A program made the position numbers and the translations under genes. Below are positions 1-5,755 of a stretch of 32,034 nt of DNA, in pieces. The first letter of the stretch is position 1. Each line of letters starts with the position of its first letter. Source of the stretch: Aeropyrum sp. GTDB lineage: Archaea > Thermoproteota > Thermoprotei_A > Sulfolobales > Acidilobaceae. The notes under the pieces were generated by a model, which was given only the letters and a program-made list of their open reading frames with translations, did no database searches and had not been told where the DNA came from. The stretch spans positions 1 through 32,034 of the forward strand of contig WANT01000043.1 in NCBI GenBank assembly GCA_015521685.1, given 5' to 3'.

Positions 1-92
1 CTGGAGCCGTGGTCGACCCTCACATACCTCATGCTAGAGCCGAGGACCTCGTCTTCCCTCAGCTCCATGTAGGCTGGACACGCGTCCCTCAA
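1..92 (-). CDS. 5' end of an unidentified gene, cut by the window edge
   Basis: An open reading frame runs off the left edge on the minus strand. A TTG at 92-90 overlaps the rpiA stop codon (TGA at 91-89), the usual geometry of translational coupling, and an ATG follows in frame at 68. About 30 codons are visible, reading roughly MELREDEVLGSSMRYVRV from the ATG. That is too little to assign a family. It is probably the second gene of an operon with rpiA. Confidence 0.5.
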   Translation of the reverse strand, partial: MRDACPAYMELREDEVLGSSMRYVRVDHGS

Positions 93-802
93 TCCCTAGC
101 CTCCCTCCTGTACGGCCCTAGGACTAGGTGGCCGCAGCTCCTAAGCCCGACTACCACGTAGTCGGCCAGGCCTAGGAAGAGGCCTGACTCCCTTACTCCA
201 GGGGCTGAGCGGAGGAGGGACTCCAGCCGGCCGGGATCCTCTAGCGGTCCTACGTGGAGGTCCACTATCACGCCGCCCCAGTCGCTAACCACCGGCCCCC
301 TCTTCCCTCCCGAGGTCCTGACTCTGGGGTTGAGGCCGAGAGCCTCGAGGGACTCGAGAGCCATGGCAAGGTAGCCGGGCTCCACCTCTAGGGGGATTGG
401 TGTCCTGCTCCCCAGGGAATCCACCAGCTTCTCCTCGCCGACTATGAATATGTTCAGCTTTGAGGACCTACAGAGCATCTTCTCCCCCAGCAAGGCACCA
501 CCACCCCCCTTCACCATATTACCAGTCTTAGGCTGCACCTCGTCCGCCCCGTCTATATATACGTCAACCCCCCGGTAGACACGGGGGTCTCCTACAACCA
601 ATCCTAGAGAAGCCGCCTCAAGGCCTGTCTCAATGCTGCTAGGCACCACTAGGTCGAAGAGCTCTCTGAGCTCCCCCGAGAACAGCCTTAGAAACTCCAG
701 CAGGGTAGACCCGCTTCCAAGACCTGCCACACCAGAGACGCCGAGCCTCCTCAACAGCTCCATAGCTCCACGCGCAGCCTCGACCTTAGAATCGCAGGGC
801 AA
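89..802 (-). CDS. rpiA: Ribose-5-phosphate isomerase A
   Basis: Interconverts ribose 5-phosphate and ribulose 5-phosphate, the cytosolic step that supplies PRPP and nucleotides. The 237-residue length is normal for RpiA. The sequence shows the phosphate loop GLGSGSTL (residues 27-34), the active-site motif IDGADEV with Asp84 and Asp87, and KGGGGALLGEK with Lys98 and Glu107. Their spacing copies the E. coli catalytic set D81/D84/K94/E103. The start is TTG at 802; an ATG at codon 14 (MELLRRLG) is an alternative. A TATA-like element at 851-858 would give a leader of about 25 bases. The gene is transcribed away from the origin region, and the next minus-strand gene starts inside its stop codon. 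Confidence 0.95.
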   Translation of the reverse strand: MPCDSKVEAARGAMELLRRLGVSGVAGLGSGSTLLEFLRLFSGELRELFDLVVPSSIETGLEAASLGLVVGDPRVYRGVDVYIDGADEVQPKTGNMVKGGGGALLGEKMLCRSSKLNIFIVGEEKLVDSLGSRTPIPLEVEPGYLAMALESLEALGLNPRVRTSGGKRGPVVSDWGGVIVDLHVGPLEDPGRLESLLRSAPGVRESGLFLGLADYVVVGLRSCGHLVLGPYRREARD

Positions 803-850
803 TCAGCCACACCTGTCTACCAATTCCAAGAATAGAGCGTGGCGACTCTA

Positions 851-858
851 GGTATATC
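851..858 (-). promoter_or_regulatory. Candidate TATA box of rpiA
   Basis: On the minus strand the sequence reads TTGATATACC, about 50 bases before the TTG start of rpiA. That fits a transcription start near 828. Assigned by inspection only. Confidence 0.4.
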
Positions 859-885
859 AAAAGAGAGATCTGAAGCCAGAATAGC

Positions 886-907
886 CTCCACAGGAAACCG
901 AGGGGTC
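886..907 (+). repeat. Origin recognition box 1 (direct)
   Basis: Complete ORB: CTCCACAGGAAAC followed by CGAGGGGTC, including the G-string. It is taken as the reference copy for the other three. An AT-rich TTATAAATA lies just downstream (909-917) and could help unwinding or act as a TATA box. Confidence 0.88.
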
Positions 908-956
908 CTTATAAATAACCCTATATGTTGTAGGAGTCTTCGAAAGCTAGCGCTGC

Positions 957-978
957 CACCCCCCAGTTTCCTGTGGAC
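957..978 (-). repeat. Origin recognition box 2 (inverted)
   Basis: Read on the minus strand, this copy matches box 1 at 18 of 22 positions: GTCCACAGGAAACT followed by the G-run. It is the only box in the opposite orientation, and it sits closest to the left side of the AT-rich element. Confidence 0.85.
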
Positions 979-1002
979 TCTCTCTATTCCTTTGGCTTAC
1001 CC

Positions 1003-1080
1003 CGCAATTTAGAAGCTATATGATACAAAAATATGATACAAAAACTTTCTATGGACAAAGAACTCCAATACATCATAAAG
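1003..1080. other. AT-rich duplex unwinding element of the origin
   Basis: A strongly AT-rich stretch in otherwise GC-rich DNA, placed between ORB2 and ORB3. It contains a perfect 13-bp tandem repeat. Its position and composition fit the site where the duplex first melts and MCM loads. The function is inferred from the architecture. Confidence 0.7.
1018..1043. repeat. 13-bp tandem repeat in the unwinding element
   Basis: ATATGATACAAAA occurs twice back to back (1018-1030 and 1031-1043) without mismatch, in the middle of the AT-rich stretch. Confidence 0.85.
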
Positions 1081-1093
1081 AGTGCTACCATAG

Positions 1094-1115
1094 CTCCACG
1101 AGAACATGAGGGGTC
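1094..1115 (+). repeat. Origin recognition box 3 (direct, degenerate)
   Basis: CTCCAC and GAGGGGTC are intact, but the central dyad differs: 17 of 22 positions match box 1. A weaker Orc1 site is likely. Confidence 0.75.
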
Positions 1116-1144
1116 CGCGGGAGCTAGGGCGTATATCTTGGGCT

Positions 1145-1166
1145 TTCCACAGGAAACCGAGGGGTC
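1145..1166 (+). repeat. Origin recognition box 4 (direct)
   Basis: It matches box 1 at 21 of 22 positions; only the first base differs. It ends about 25 bases before the predicted 3' end of the RNase P RNA gene, so origin and RNA gene nearly touch. Confidence 0.88.
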
Positions 1167-1191
1167 TTAACCGGGGGGTTAACAAAGAGGT

Positions 1192-1544
1192 GGATATAGG
1201 CCAGCGGCCCCAGCCATAACCCGCCTTCTGTACTGCGGCGGCATCTGGCTATGCGGATCCACCCCCAGGCATCGCGCGGCGCCTCACAGCCTGGAGGGCC
1301 TTGCTCCGCCGGGGACGGCCGTTTCACCGCATCCCCAGGGTTCCTCTGCCGTTTGCTGCCCACCGGTCGCCCGGGAGGCCTATCGGCTTCATAGACACAC
1401 CCTGGGGCCGTGCCGTTTCTGTGCCGTTGCCGCGGGTGTCACCCGCGCCCCCTTGCGGGGCCCGGCTGCCGCGGGGAGGGCGGAGTTTCCTCAGCCCCTC
1501 TTGCGGGGCCGTGGCCGCCGGCTGGAGCCGCCAGCCCCATATCC
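1192..1544 (-). ncRNA. rnpB: RNase P RNA
   Basis: Catalytic RNA of RNase P, which removes tRNA 5' leaders. On the minus strand the universally conserved blocks occur in order. GAGGAAACTCCGCC (plus 1479-1492) is conserved region I. GGAGCAAGGCC (1297-1307), preceded by GGTGAAAC, is region IV. ACAGAA (1226-1231) is region V. The ends form helix P1: GGCTGGCGGC (1527-1536) pairs with GCCGCTGGCC (1199-1208), extended by GGATAT/ATATCC (1539-1544 with 1192-1197). The length of about 353 nt suits an archaeal A-type RNA. A TATA-like element at 1565-1572 puts the start at about 1544. Open reading frames overlapping this RNA are spurious, and the gene is transcribed toward the origin. Confidence 0.93.
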
Positions 1545-1545
1545 A

Positions 1546-1553
1546 CTATATTC
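1546..1553 (+). promoter_or_regulatory. Candidate TATA box of priL
   Basis: CTATATTC lies about 50 bases before the GTG start, giving a leader of roughly 20 bases. It sits next to the RNase P RNA start site, so the two divergent promoters overlap. Confidence 0.4.
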
Positions 1554-1564
1554 GCTGTTGGGGC

Positions 1565-1572
1565 TTGTATGT
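1565..1572 (-). promoter_or_regulatory. Candidate TATA box of the RNase P RNA gene
   Basis: The minus strand reads ACATACAA centred about 25 bases before the predicted RNA 5' end at 1544. Confidence 0.45.
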
Positions 1573-1596
1573 TGTCTTCGGGGGTTGTGCCTAGGG

Positions 1597-2595
1597 GTGC
1601 TGGCTAAGAAGTACCCGTTCCTACTGCCTCTGGGGAGGATTGCTGGGATTGTTGTGGGGGGTTATGGCGAGGCCTCTCTAGACCTCCTGGCGGGTGACGA
1701 GGACCTAGTTAGGCTCGGGTTTAGGAGGGCTGTTGCAGCCGTAGAGGGATGGCTAGGCTACCCCTTTGGCTCCAGCCTTGAGGAGGAGTTGGCTAGCTTC
1801 GCACTGTCACTATCAATAGCTGCCAGGGCTGGCCCTAGAGCCCTCCGCAAGGTCGTCGAGGGCGAGGCCTCTAGGGCTGTGGTGTTGTTGAAGCGCGAGC
1901 CCCCGGATGTTATCGCTGAGGTCCTCGCGGCAGCCGGGTTCCCGGTTGAGAGGCGCCTCCTAGAGGTTCCGTGGGTGGAGGATAGGGGTAGGATTGTCCG
2001 CCTCTCTCTGGGCTGGAGGATGGGTGTGTCGAGCTTCCTTAAGCTATCTGCATATAGCGGTAGTGCTGAATTGAGGATGCCTAACCAGATGGTTATGGAC
2101 GGCTTCGTATATATGGGTGACTCTAGGCTTAGGGAGGCGGCTGTCGCTGCGGCTAGAATGGCAGTCGAGGCCAGGGCTGGGGAGGCAGCAATCCTAGAGT
2201 CGATGCTCATAGAGGACTACTCTAGCATGCTGGGGGTTATGGTCGAGGGTGGCGCCCCCATAGTGGTGGAGGCTCTACCACCATGCATCTCCAGGATAGT
2301 CTCTAAGGCCTCTAGAGGCGAAGCACTCACGTGGGGAGAGATGTACCTGTTGTTGTCGTTCATGGCTTCCATAAGGGCCCCGCCACAAGCCATAGAGGAG
2401 ATTCTAAGGCCATCCCTAGGAGAGTCAGCTCGGGGTGTAGCGTGGGCCTACTCCAGGCTCGAGCCAACCCGCTACCAGGTCCCCAGCTGCGAGGCCCTGG
2501 GGAGAATGGGGATCTGCGAGTGCCGGGGAAGTCTGGTTAAGGACTATGTCTCGAGGGTGAGGAGGGCTCTAGGCCTTCCGCCGGGAAAGGGATAA
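1597..2595 (+). CDS. priL: DNA primase large subunit PriL
   Basis: Regulatory, iron-sulfur subunit of the archaeal/eukaryotic primase, which makes RNA primers with PriS during replication. The GTG at 1597 is chosen because the protein then opens MLAKKYPFL, as PriL proteins do, and because upstream codons lie inside the RNase P RNA gene. Length is 332 residues. The C-terminal domain shows LPPCI (Cys230), then the CEALGRMGICEC segment (Cys298, Cys307, Cys309), the usual Fe-S ligand region of PriL. The last two cysteines are only two residues apart, more compact than I expect for the family. The gene lies next to the origin. PriS is not in this window. It is followed after 33 bases by tRNA-Leu, which may be co-transcribed. 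Confidence 0.88.
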   Translation: MLAKKYPFLLPLGRIAGIVVGGYGEASLDLLAGDEDLVRLGFRRAVAAVEGWLGYPFGSSLEEELASFALSLSIAARAGPRALRKVVEGEASRAVVLLKREPPDVIAEVLAAAGFPVERRLLEVPWVEDRGRIVRLSLGWRMGVSSFLKLSAYSGSAELRMPNQMVMDGFVYMGDSRLREAAVAAARMAVEARAGEAAILESMLIEDYSSMLGVMVEGGAPIVVEALPPCISRIVSKASRGEALTWGEMYLLLSFMASIRAPPQAIEEILRPSLGESARGVAWAYSRLEPTRYQVPSCEALGRMGICECRGSLVKDYVSRVRRALGLPPGKG

Positions 2596-2628
2596 CCCTC
2601 CCGGCGGGATTCTAATATAGTTGCGGGT

Positions 2629-2716
2629 GCGGGGGTGCCCGAGCCAGGGCGAAGGGGGCGGGCTCAAGACCCGTTGGCGTAGGCCGGCGTGGGTTCAAAT
2701 CCCACCCCCCGCACCA
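2629..2716 (+). tRNA. tRNA-Leu (CAA)
   Basis: A complete class II cloverleaf. The acceptor stem GCGGGGG pairs with CCCCCGC, and discriminator A and CCA are encoded. The anticodon loop CTCAAGA (2663-2669) gives anticodon CAA for UUG codons. A long variable arm follows, and the T arm is GTGGG-TTCAAAT-CCCAC. There is no intron. It lies just downstream of priL. Confidence 0.94.
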
Positions 2717-2751
2717 ACACTACCACGCGGACCCGGGTGGGGGGCTCCAGG

Positions 2752-3420
2752 CTATACTGGCCACTTCTCCATCCTCCACGCCATATCCCAGAACATGTAC
2801 TCGTATCGAGCCGCTCTCCTGAAGATATTCAACACCCTAGAATAGTTGTAGGGTTCCTCGTCCCAGAGCCTGTCAACAGCCCTCCTGTAGTCCTCTACCG
2901 CCTCTCCATAGTCGCCGCTCAGGTATACCGAGGCCCACTCCCTGTATAGTTCCACGTTATTGTACTCCAGCAGCCTAGAGTTCTCTAGGGCGATCTCCCT
3001 GTAGCTCCAGTAGCACGGTAGAAGTGCTACTAGGCACTCGAGGGCGGTGCCTAGGCTGCACGTGGCTATCATGAAGTTCACGTATGCCTCGTTCGTTGGG
3101 GCTGGCTCCTCTCTCACCACCTCCTCGAGGCTGAGACCTAGCTTGGAGAGCATTCTCTCGTAGTTGGCCATCTCTGTGGAGGCCAGGAAGTTTGCATGCT
3201 CAAGCGCGAGCCTGGCTACTTTGAGGCTTCCGGCCTTGGAGGCGGCTATGGCTAGGCTCCTCACCAGGCCTACGAGGTAGTTATAGTCTTGGACTGCATA
3301 GAATTTGAACTTATCTAGCGGTAGATCCCCACTGTACAGGGCTTTGACGAATGGGTGTGAGGGGAGGAGGCGCCAGACATGCATGACGTCGCTCTTTAGC
3401 CTCTCGCTCAACCTCTCCAC
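2752..3420 (-). CDS. tenA: TenA-family thiaminase II / thiamine salvage enzyme
   Basis: Probably hydrolyses thiamine breakdown products (aminopyrimidine) for salvage in the cytosol. The 222 residues follow the all-helical TenA/PqqC fold. The N-terminal region HPFVKALYSGDLPLDKFKFY and the AVQDYNYL motif hold the conserved substrate-binding Asp and Tyr. The segment LLPCYWSYREI carries the Cys equivalent to the TenA nucleophile. The C-terminal EYMFWDMAW matches the family's terminal Glu/aromatic motif. Start is GTG at 3420. The gene is divergent from the MFS transporter gene, and an AT-rich element at about 3454-3462 may serve both directions. The substrate in archaea is less certain than the family. 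Confidence 0.85.
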   Translation of the reverse strand: MERLSERLKSDVMHVWRLLPSHPFVKALYSGDLPLDKFKFYAVQDYNYLVGLVRSLAIAASKAGSLKVARLALEHANFLASTEMANYERMLSKLGLSLEEVVREEPAPTNEAYVNFMIATCSLGTALECLVALLPCYWSYREIALENSRLLEYNNVELYREWASVYLSGDYGEAVEDYRRAVDRLWDEEPYNYSRVLNIFRRAARYEYMFWDMAWRMEKWPV

Positions 3421-3454
3421 AGGAGACCACCATGATGGTGCTGTTCTTGGAGTA

Positions 3455-3462
3455 GATTTAAC
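3455..3462 (+). promoter_or_regulatory. Candidate TATA box of the MFS transporter gene
   Basis: GATTTAAC is centred about 25 bases before the GTG at 3483, so the transcript would be leaderless. Confidence 0.5.
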
Positions 3463-3482
3463 CCGCTGTATAGGCTGGGCTA

Positions 3483-4643
3483 GTGTTGGGGCGGGAGTTG
3501 GCTTCTAGGCTGTTGATGGTCGTCGTGTCGGCGCTGCCGGCCTACGCCTACTTCTACAACGTTGGGTCGATAGGGTTCTGGCTTCCACTCTACGCTAGGG
3601 AGGCTGGGTGGGGCTACACGGAGATAGCCCTGCTGGCTACGATATACTTCCTAGCAGTCATTGTGGCCACGCCCGCGGCTGGCCTCGTGTCGGACGCCAC
3701 CCGGAGGCCCGGCCTTGTTCTCTCTGCTGGTATGGCCGTGGTAGCCGCCACCTCATTCCTGATGCCTAGCTTCAGCGACCCCGCGGTGGTTCTAGCGCTG
3801 CGGGGACTCCAGGGTGCCGGGCTCGCCGTAGGCCTCCCCATAGCCCTCGGGAGCCTATCCCTGCTGGAGGGTGTTAGGCGTGGTGTCGGGATCACAGCCC
3901 TCTTCTCGGGGCTGGGGATGGCGTCGGCCGCAGCCCTCTCAGGGGCTCTAGTGGAGTGGGTGGGATTCCCGCCCCTCTTCTACGCCTCTGGCCTCGTCGC
4001 CCTCGCCTCTACTCTAGCCCCCCTGGTTTGGCCTCCTCCCCCGCCTCCCGAGGGGCTAGGTGTTCTCGAGGCTCTGAGGAGGGTGCCTAGGGAGGTTGCG
4101 GTCGCTATGGCTGGGATAGCTGTTAGGAACTTCTTTGCTAGCGGCGTGTTCAGCGTGATAGCCATCATATTTAACAAGATTGTAGGTGTCTCGTACCTAG
4201 CTACCGGGCTGGCTCTAGCTGTTAACCCCGCCGTCCAGGGTGCTGCTAGCGTTGCTCTCTCGAGGGTGCTTCGGGGCTTCGCTGTAATAGCATACTCCGC
4301 TGGCCTCTCCGGGACGGCAATACCCTTCGCCATCTACCTCATGGCGGACGGCCTCCCCGACCTTGTTGCTGCCCAGGCCCTGCTGGGAGTGTTCTACGCT
4401 TCTACAGTGGTCTCAGGTAACATAATAATAGTGTCTCTATCCCCGCCAGAGATCAGGTACACCGCCTCCAGCTTTTACGGGACGGCGTTCAACCTGGGCT
4501 GGGTCTTCGGCACTCTAGTGGCGGGGCCAGTTATGGATGCTGGAGGTGTTAGGCTATGGCTATCTATAGCAATAGCTGGGGTCGCGGCCTCCGGCTTGCT
4601 ACCTCTAGCCCTCCTAAGGTCGCCGAAAGCAAGGAGAATATAG
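3483..4643 (+). CDS. Major facilitator superfamily transporter
   Basis: A 386-residue integral membrane protein with about twelve hydrophobic segments in two halves, joined by a proline-rich loop (PPPPPPEGLG, about residues 188-197). In the first half, the loop between helices 2 and 3 reads GLVSDATRRPG, the MFS motif A (G-x-x-x-D-x-x-R-R). The second half contains GTAFNLGWVFGTLVAGPVMD, typical of the late MFS helices. This identifies a secondary transporter, but the substrate cannot be read from the sequence. Neighbours (TenA, malate dehydrogenase) do not settle it; a thiamine-related compound is possible but unsupported. Start is GTG. Confidence 0.85.
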   Translation: MLGRELASRLLMVVVSALPAYAYFYNVGSIGFWLPLYAREAGWGYTEIALLATIYFLAVIVATPAAGLVSDATRRPGLVLSAGMAVVAATSFLMPSFSDPAVVLALRGLQGAGLAVGLPIALGSLSLLEGVRRGVGITALFSGLGMASAAALSGALVEWVGFPPLFYASGLVALASTLAPLVWPPPPPPEGLGVLEALRRVPREVAVAMAGIAVRNFFASGVFSVIAIIFNKIVGVSYLATGLALAVNPAVQGAASVALSRVLRGFAVIAYSAGLSGTAIPFAIYLMADGLPDLVAAQALLGVFYASTVVSGNIIIVSLSPPEIRYTASSFYGTAFNLGWVFGTLVAGPVMDAGGVRLWLSIAIAGVAASGLLPLALLRSPKARRI

Positions 4644-4664
4644 GTGGATGGAGTTATCCCGGCT

Positions 4665-5591
4665 TTACGATCTGAGGTCCTCGGGGAGGATGTTAACCAG
4701 CCTTCTAACCGCCTCCACAGCCTCGTCTAGCCTCCTCTTCTCGTCCTCCGTTAGAGGGAGCTCTAGAACCTTCTCGGCGCCACCCTTGCCGATGACTACC
4801 GGGACCTCCGCCACTATGTCCTCATAGCCGTACTCGCCCTGCAGGTAGACGCTGAAGGGGTAGACTCTCTTGGCGTCCCTCCTTATGGCCTCCACCGTTA
4901 TTACGAGGCCTGCGGCGGGGCCGTAGTTGCTGCTGTAGCCCCTAAGCTCAGTAATCCTAGCGCCGGCGTTGACAGTCTCGGCTACCACCTCTTCTATATC
5001 ATCCTTGCTGAGGAGTTTCTCGAGGGGCATGCCGCCGACGCTTGAGAGCCTAGGGACGGGGAACATCTTCTGGCCGTGCATGCCGAGGACTATAGAGTTA
5101 ACGCTTGAGGGGCTGACCCCCAGCTTTTTGGAGATGTAGTATGACATCCTGGCTGAGTCCAGTATCCCGCTGAAACCCAGCACCCTCTCCCTGGGGAACC
5201 CTGTCTTCTTATACATCACATAGGTCATGGCGTCAACGGGGTTGGTGGTTATAACAACTATAGAGTCCTTAGCGTAGGTCCTCACCTTCTCGGCGAGGTC
5301 GGCCATAGTCTTAGCGTTAGCCTCCAGCAGCTGCTCCCTGGTCATGCCCGGCTTCCTGCCCATGCCTGCTGTCACCAGGACTATATCGCTGCCCCTCATG
5401 TCCTCGTAGCTGTTGCTCCCCACTATGTCGACGTCAATCCCCAGCTCGGCCGCAGCATGAGCCAGGTCGAGGGCCTCTCCCTGAGGCTTGCCGGGAGTCC
5501 TGGCTATCAGGAGCAGGTCGTCTATCCCACGCATCATGAGCATGACGGCGGCAGCCATACCCACCTTGCCGGCTCCTAGTATGGTGATCAA
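4665..5591 (-). CDS. mdh: Malate dehydrogenase (LDH-like class), probably NADP-preferring
   Basis: Interconverts malate and oxaloacetate. The 308 residues show the Rossmann loop ILGAGKVG (residues 4-11), GMGRKPGMTR with Arg79 and Arg85 (the first is the malate-specific arginine, E. coli R81), NPVD (Asn117), Arg148 in ILDSARM, and the catalytic His172 in GMHGQKM. The end of the second beta strand reads LLLIARTP, so the usual NAD-selecting Asp is replaced by Ala-Arg, which favours NADP. The HGD motif is HGQ here. The start is TTG at 5591. It is divergent from atpI, and isocitrate dehydrogenase in this window also looks NADP-type. A crystallised A. pernix homologue is known to me. Confidence 0.92.
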   Translation of the reverse strand: MITILGAGKVGMAAAVMLMMRGIDDLLLIARTPGKPQGEALDLAHAAAELGIDVDIVGSNSYEDMRGSDIVLVTAGMGRKPGMTREQLLEANAKTMADLAEKVRTYAKDSIVVITTNPVDAMTYVMYKKTGFPRERVLGFSGILDSARMSYYISKKLGVSPSSVNSIVLGMHGQKMFPVPRLSSVGGMPLEKLLSKDDIEEVVAETVNAGARITELRGYSSNYGPAAGLVITVEAIRRDAKRVYPFSVYLQGEYGYEDIVAEVPVVIGKGGAEKVLELPLTEDEKRRLDEAVEAVRRLVNILPEDLRS

Positions 5592-5628
5592 GTCTATACA
5601 CCATAATCTAACGATGGATAGTGTACAG

Positions 5629-5637
5629 CTAATATAG
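5629..5637 (+). promoter_or_regulatory. TATA-like box between mdh and atpI
   Basis: CTAATATAG could start the atpI transcript near 5660, leaving an untranslated leader of nearly 100 bases. Read on the other strand it could also serve mdh, with a start near 5607. Confidence 0.4.
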
Positions 5638-5723
5638 TCCGGGAGTAGAGGGTAGAGGGCTTCCGGCGCGAGGGATACTTACAGGAGAGGCGGCGCTAAC
5701 GTCTTTAGCCTCCAACGCCACCC

Positions 5724-5746
5724 ACCTCCCGGGGGTTTAGGGAGGT
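5724..5746 (+). promoter_or_regulatory. Hairpin enclosing the atpI Shine-Dalgarno sequence
   Basis: ACCTCCC (5724-5730) pairs perfectly with GGGAGGT (5740-5746) across a 9-base loop. The second arm is the Shine-Dalgarno sequence, placed 9 bases before the GTG at 5756. The stem would hide the ribosome binding site, so it may control translation or be opened by another factor. Confidence 0.5.
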
Positions 5747-5755
5747 AGGCCTATA

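Larger units (their letters stand above)
886..1166. other. oriC: Chromosomal replication origin (oriC) with four origin recognition boxes
   Basis: This is the core of the gene-free stretch between rpiA and the RNase P RNA gene. It contains four copies of a 22-bp element of the form CTCCACAGGAAACNGAGGGGTC, the archaeal ORB bound by Orc1/Cdc6, with its dyad half and G-string. Two boxes lie left (886-907 direct, 957-978 inverted) and two lie right (1094-1115 and 1145-1166, both direct) of an AT-rich element at about 1003-1080. Four ORBs around an unwinding element is the layout I recall for the biochemically studied Aeropyrum pernix origin. No orc1/cdc6 gene lies in this window. The DNA primase large subunit gene is 430 bases away. 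Confidence 0.92.

Noticed and set aside
886-1166. Spaced repeats that at first looked like a short CRISPR array
   Set aside because: Spacing and orientation are irregular, one copy is inverted, and the unit matches the archaeal ORB with its G-string, not a CRISPR repeat.
1124-1452. Open reading frames on both strands across 1124-1607
   Set aside because: They lie on the RNase P RNA, whose conserved blocks and paired ends explain the sequence.
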